Positions 12,664 to 15,677 of a stretch of 15,677 bases of DNA are shown here, one piece after another. The translations under genes and the position numbers were made by a program. This DNA comes from Gammaproteobacteria bacterium (GTDB lineage Bacteria; Pseudomonadota; Gammaproteobacteria; GRL18): NCBI GenBank assembly GCA_027076245.1, contig JALTKC010000330.1, positions 1 to 15,677 on the forward strand, in the 5' to 3' direction. The notes under the pieces are model-generated. The model saw only the letters and a program-made list of their open reading frames with translations. It did no database searches and had not been told where the DNA came from. Position 1 is the first letter of the stretch. Every line of letters starts with the position of its first letter.

Positions 12664-14643
12664 TTAATCCATTAATTTTTTCTGGTTTTCTGACCAGGAG
12701 TTAATTTTATGTTTAAGCATCCAGGCTGCGGTCTGATAATAGGCGATGGTTTTATTAATATAATCCTTCTGCTCTGATACATGCAATTGTGGTTTAGAAA
12801 TTGTTGAAGACTGAACTTTATACAGCTCAACTTCTTTCTTGGGTTTTAATACTGTAACCAGCTCATTTAAATAAAGACCAAGATATTGATAATTACTGAT
12901 TAAAGCCAGTTGTCTGGTATTGTTTTCTTTTAAGATATCCTGTCCAAAAAACCAGGAGTTATAGTCAAAATTCAATAGTCCTAAAATAGTTGGCGCAATA
13001 TCAATCTGACTGTAGCGTTCAGATATTACATTGTTTCTAATATGTTCTGGAGCATATATCATAAAAGGAATATGGTATTTTTTAACAGGCAAGTCTTCCT
13101 TTCCTGCGCTTCCTGCACAATGATCTGCAGTGATCACAAACACCGTATCTTTAAACCAGGGTTTGGTTTTTGCCCAGTTAACAAAACGCTTTAAGGCGAA
13201 GTCACTGTATTTAACCGAACCATCACGACCGTCTCCCGATGGAATGTCAATTTTATTTTCAGGATAGGTATAAGGCCTATGATTAGACGTTGTCATTATA
13301 TGGAAAAAGAAGGGTTTACTATTATTAAATGCTTTATCAGCCTGCTTAATAGTTTCTTCATATAGATCTTCATCAGAAACGCCCCAGGCATTGCTAAATT
13401 TTACTTCCTCATCCGGAATATCAGTCTGATCGATAACATCATAACCATTTTTTGTAAAAAAGCTGGTCATATTATCAAAATAGCCCCGACCACCATAAAT
13501 AAAATTAGTTTGGTAGCCTTTCTTTTTAAATACATTACCTAAAGACCAATAATCACCTTCAGAACCAATACGCTTAACAATAGAGCGGCCCGGGGTTGGA
13601 GGTATAGACAGTGTAATAGCTTCCAGACCACGGGTTGTTCTGGTACCCACAGCATAGAACTGAGTAAAAAACAGACTTTCCTGTGAAAGCTGATCCATAA
13701 ACGGCGTGAGTTTCTCTTTATTTCCAAAGACACCAAGATATTTTGCACTTAGACTTTCAATTGAAATAAGTATAACATTCAGTTTTTTTTCTGTACCTGG
13801 ATTATCAATTTTACGACCAATATTCATCGGCTCATCAGGGTATAAAAAAGTGGTATAGAGATTATCAAGACTATTCCTGATCACTTTATCAGCTACCTCT
13901 GGTTCAATATGCTTATAAAAATAATCATAATCCAGCTGATTATTCCTAAATGCAGCAAAAAACTGGTAAGGGCCATTTGCCGCTAATTGGCGGTTATAAT
14001 TATTCTTAAAAACGTTAAATTGAGACTGGTCTACAAATTGGTATGCCGCAACTGTCAGTAATAATAAGAACAGAGATGTCACTGTTCTTTGTGTTATGTT
14101 ACTGTGAACATTCAAACTTTGATTAATTATTTTTTTAAGACTGAATGCAATTATAAGAGTAATAGGAATAATTAAACTCAGTATTAGTAGAACCGGATAG
14201 GATTCATTAATATTATCAATCACTTCCTTTCTATAGACCAGATAATCAACTGAAATAAAATTAAAACGGACCTGAAATTCATCCCAGAAAATAAATTCTG
14301 AAACAACTATAAAGCAAAGAATGTAAACTGTAACGACAAACCATAGTTTTATCCCCCCTTTAAACCATTGCTTATGCCATATTTTTTCTGGTACCAGCCA
14401 GTAGATGAAGATTAGGGGTATTGATGCATAGAGGAAAAAAACAGTGTCATACAACCAGCCAATTATCAGAACAGACAGGATATTTAGAAGGGATAGATCA
14501 ATCTCAGAGAACGACCAGATACCCAGGCCCATACGGGTTATCAATGATATACACAGAAACAGAATATAAAGATAAAAAAAGCTTTGATATCGATTTAAAT
14601 ATCGTGAAAAAAAAGGACTGTTGGATAATTTCTGGAGCAACAT
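12664..14643 (-). CDS. LTA-synthase-family sulfatase (membrane phospho-headgroup transferase)
   Basis: This 659-residue protein has five predicted membrane helices in its first 200 residues and an extracytoplasmic sulfatase domain from about 285. Active-site marks are LISIESLSAKYLGVFG (Glu296, metal), YAVGTRTTRGLEAITLS with Thr337 as the likely nucleophile by comparison with LtaS Thr300, HIMTTSNHRPYTYP, and FVITADHCAGSAGK (Asp507, His508). Gram-negative relatives include OpgB-like enzymes and uncharacterised proteins; they transfer glycerophosphate or phosphoethanolamine from phospholipids to periplasmic glycans or lipids. It is the first gene after the sensor kinase and is followed 11 nt later by the PAP2 gene. 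No ribosome-binding site is seen: the start codon abuts a 10-bp inverted repeat. AAGTAAAA direct repeats lie about 70 nt upstream. True lipoteichoic acid synthesis is not expected in a Gram-negative cell. Confidence 0.9.
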   Translation of the reverse strand: MLLQKLSNSPFFSRYLNRYQSFFYLYILFLCISLITRMGLGIWSFSEIDLSLLNILSVLIIGWLYDTVFFLYASIPLIFIYWLVPEKIWHKQWFKGGIKLWFVVTVYILCFIVVSEFIFWDEFQVRFNFISVDYLVYRKEVIDNINESYPVLLILSLIIPITLIIAFSLKKIINQSLNVHSNITQRTVTSLFLLLLTVAAYQFVDQSQFNVFKNNYNRQLAANGPYQFFAAFRNNQLDYDYFYKHIEPEVADKVIRNSLDNLYTTFLYPDEPMNIGRKIDNPGTEKKLNVILISIESLSAKYLGVFGNKEKLTPFMDQLSQESLFFTQFYAVGTRTTRGLEAITLSIPPTPGRSIVKRIGSEGDYWSLGNVFKKKGYQTNFIYGGRGYFDNMTSFFTKNGYDVIDQTDIPDEEVKFSNAWGVSDEDLYEETIKQADKAFNNSKPFFFHIMTTSNHRPYTYPENKIDIPSGDGRDGSVKYSDFALKRFVNWAKTKPWFKDTVFVITADHCAGSAGKEDLPVKKYHIPFMIYAPEHIRNNVISERYSQIDIAPTILGLLNFDYNSWFFGQDILKENNTRQLALISNYQYLGLYLNELVTVLKPKKEVELYKVQSSTISKPQLHVSEQKDYINKTIAYYQTAAWMLKHKINSWSENQKKLMD

Positions 14644-14678
14644 AGCATATTACTTTGTAAATTAAAAATAATATGCTA
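14643..14678 (-). promoter_or_regulatory. Inverted repeat abutting the start codon of the LTA-synthase-like gene
   Basis: TAGCATATTA (14643-14652) and TAATATGCTA (14669-14678) form a perfect 10-bp stem with a 16-nt AT-rich loop. On the minus strand it runs directly into the ATG at 14643 and occupies the place of a ribosome-binding site. It could be an operator or an mRNA hairpin that modulates translation. Confidence 0.5.
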
Positions 14679-14709
14679 ACAGTAATCAGGTCAATCCTGG
14701 GTTAACTGG

Positions 14710-14728
14710 AAGTAAAAAAAAAGTAAAA
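14710..14728 (-). promoter_or_regulatory. Direct repeats, candidate response-regulator site upstream of the LTA-synthase-like gene
   Basis: On the plus strand AAGTAAAA occurs at 14710-14717 and 14721-14728, an 11-bp period matching the pair upstream of the transferase gene (shared core GTAAAA). It lies about 66-85 bp upstream of the start at 14643. On the minus strand a TTGACC (near 14692) lies between the site and the gene and could serve as a -35 element. Confidence 0.45.
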
Positions 14729-14745
14729 CAGGTAATTACTACAAT

Positions 14746-15677
14746 TTAGGAGAAAATAATACGAATACAGGTACCTTTGTTTTTTTCACTCTCCAACTGA
14801 ATCTTCCATCCGGTTTTTTCACATATCCTCTGAACAATCGATAATCCCAGGCCCATACCATCAAATAAACTATCCTGGGAACGAACAAAAGGATCAAAAA
14901 CTTTTGAACGGATGTTATCCGGTATACCAGGCCCGGTATCACATACCGACACACGATTATTGTTTAATGTCATTTTCACAACGCCGGAATGAGTATAATT
15001 TATTGCATTGACCAGAAGATTTCTTATAATAATGCTCAGATATTCTTCAGAATATTGCTGCTCGGGTTCCTCTTCAACTTTTATCTGCAAAACCAAACCC
15101 TTCTGTTCAGCACTGGGCAAATATTTCTCAAACTGTTTTTCAAGAACACTTTTGACAGCAACCTGCTTAGCATCAATGTCCGAATTCCTTGATAATGCCA
15201 GAAAAATTGAAAGTAATTCTTTCATTTCATCTGTAGCGAATTTTATTTTCTGTAAATGCCTATATTCCGGAGCACTTTCATCTTGCTGTGCCAGCAACAC
15301 TTCACAACTGCTGCTGATAACCATTAATGGCGTACGCAATTCATGACTAACATCACTTGAAAACAATTTTTCCCGTTTCAAAAAAGCATGAATCTTCTGA
15401 TTGTATTTATCAAACAGACTGGATAATTCACCTATTTCATCATCTGAATATTGCTCTTTTAACGGCGTATCACTACCATTTTCATCAATATACTTAATTC
15501 GTTCAGACAATAATTGAATAGGATCGATAATTTTTCTGGCCAGAATACGGCCGGTAATTACAGCAACTCCCCAGCTTAACAGCATGGCAATAATAATAAT
15601 AAATATAACAGCCCGCTCCATACGTTCAAAATCACTTTGATTAATTTCAAACAGGTAACGGTATCGTGCATCTTCTT
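14746..15677 (-). CDS. Sensor histidine kinase, 5' end outside window (PmrB/QseC-like)
   Basis: The frame is open to the window edge, so the gene starts beyond 15677; the Met at 15621 is internal. The 309 visible residues begin with the end of a periplasmic sensor region (RYRYLFEINQSDFER), then a membrane helix, a HAMP linker (GRILARKIIDPIQLLSERI), the dimerisation/phosphoacceptor box FSSDVSHELRTPLMVISSS (His93 counted from Met 15621) and the ATP-binding domain with N-box NLLVNAINYT, G1 DTGPGIP and G2 GMGLGLS. It is an inner-membrane kinase that phosphorylates a partner response regulator. That partner is presumably encoded just upstream, outside the window. The next three genes on this strand are envelope-modifying enzymes, the usual target class of PmrB-type kinases. 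The gap to the next gene is 102 nt, with candidate regulator sites. Confidence 0.93.
   Translation of the reverse strand, partial: EDARYRYLFEINQSDFERMERAVIFIIIIAMLLSWGVAVITGRILARKIIDPIQLLSERIKYIDENGSDTPLKEQYSDDEIGELSSLFDKYNQKIHAFLKREKLFSSDVSHELRTPLMVISSSCEVLLAQQDESAPEYRHLQKIKFATDEMKELLSIFLALSRNSDIDAKQVAVKSVLEKQFEKYLPSAEQKGLVLQIKVEEEPEQQYSEEYLSIIIRNLLVNAINYTHSGVVKMTLNNNRVSVCDTGPGIPDNIRSKVFDPFVRSQDSLFDGMGLGLSIVQRICEKTGWKIQLESEKNKGTCIRIIFS

Noticed and set aside
15621..15677. Met at 15621 as the true start of the sensor kinase
   Set aside because: The frame stays open to the window edge and encodes a plausible end of a periplasmic sensor region before the membrane helix.

Overview
The window is bacterial chromosomal DNA, moderately AT-rich, with Gram-negative content: periplasmic SoxB, a lipobox lipoprotein, and phosphoethanolamine-transferase and LTA-synthase-like sulfatases next to a sensor kinase. 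A sulfur-oxidising gammaproteobacterium fits best, but the species cannot be named from this sequence. No tRNA, rRNA, CRISPR array, IS element or phage gene was seen.

Layout. (1) 1-481 is the 3' end of soxB (thiosulfate oxidation). (2) 800-2678 is a three-gene plus-strand operon: a PEGA/SHOCT lipoprotein, an ECF sigma factor, and a membrane anti-sigma factor whose outer domain is DsrE-like. A candidate ECF promoter lies at 612-639 and a strong hairpin follows at 2683-2714. (3) 2725-5469 (minus) is a P2-type cation-pumping ATPase. Divergent from it at 5614-6252 is a conserved membrane-associated protein of unknown function. (4) 6433-7427 holds two small heat-shock proteins with matching ribosome-binding sites, the first behind a heat-shock-like promoter. 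(5) 7649-10009 is a metal/thiol cluster: a MerT-like membrane protein, a MerP-like periplasmic HMA protein, a CGKC thioredoxin-like protein and a duplicated CcdA/DsbD-like membrane protein. Two MerR-type promoters (19-bp spacer) share the operator TGGAGTTAACTCCA. The regulator gene is not in the window. (6) 10031-15677 (minus) is an envelope-remodelling cluster read from the right: sensor histidine kinase (5' end outside the window), LTA-synthase-like sulfatase, PAP2 phosphatase and EptC/CptA-like phosphoethanolamine transferase. GTAAAA direct repeats with an 11-bp period lie upstream of the sulfatase and of the transferase.

How the genes may work together. The most unusual unit is (2). A transmembrane anti-sigma factor carries on its predicted periplasmic side a sulfur-relay-type DsrE domain with one cysteine, encoded next to soxB. 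A periplasmic sulfane-sulfur or thiol sensor controlling an ECF sigma factor is a reasonable hypothesis. Unit (5) reads as a possible electron relay from cytoplasm through membrane to a periplasmic metallochaperone. Unit (6) resembles PmrAB-type control of lipid A or other envelope phosphoester modification, with candidate response-regulator sites visible. These functional links are inferences from domains, order and promoter motifs.
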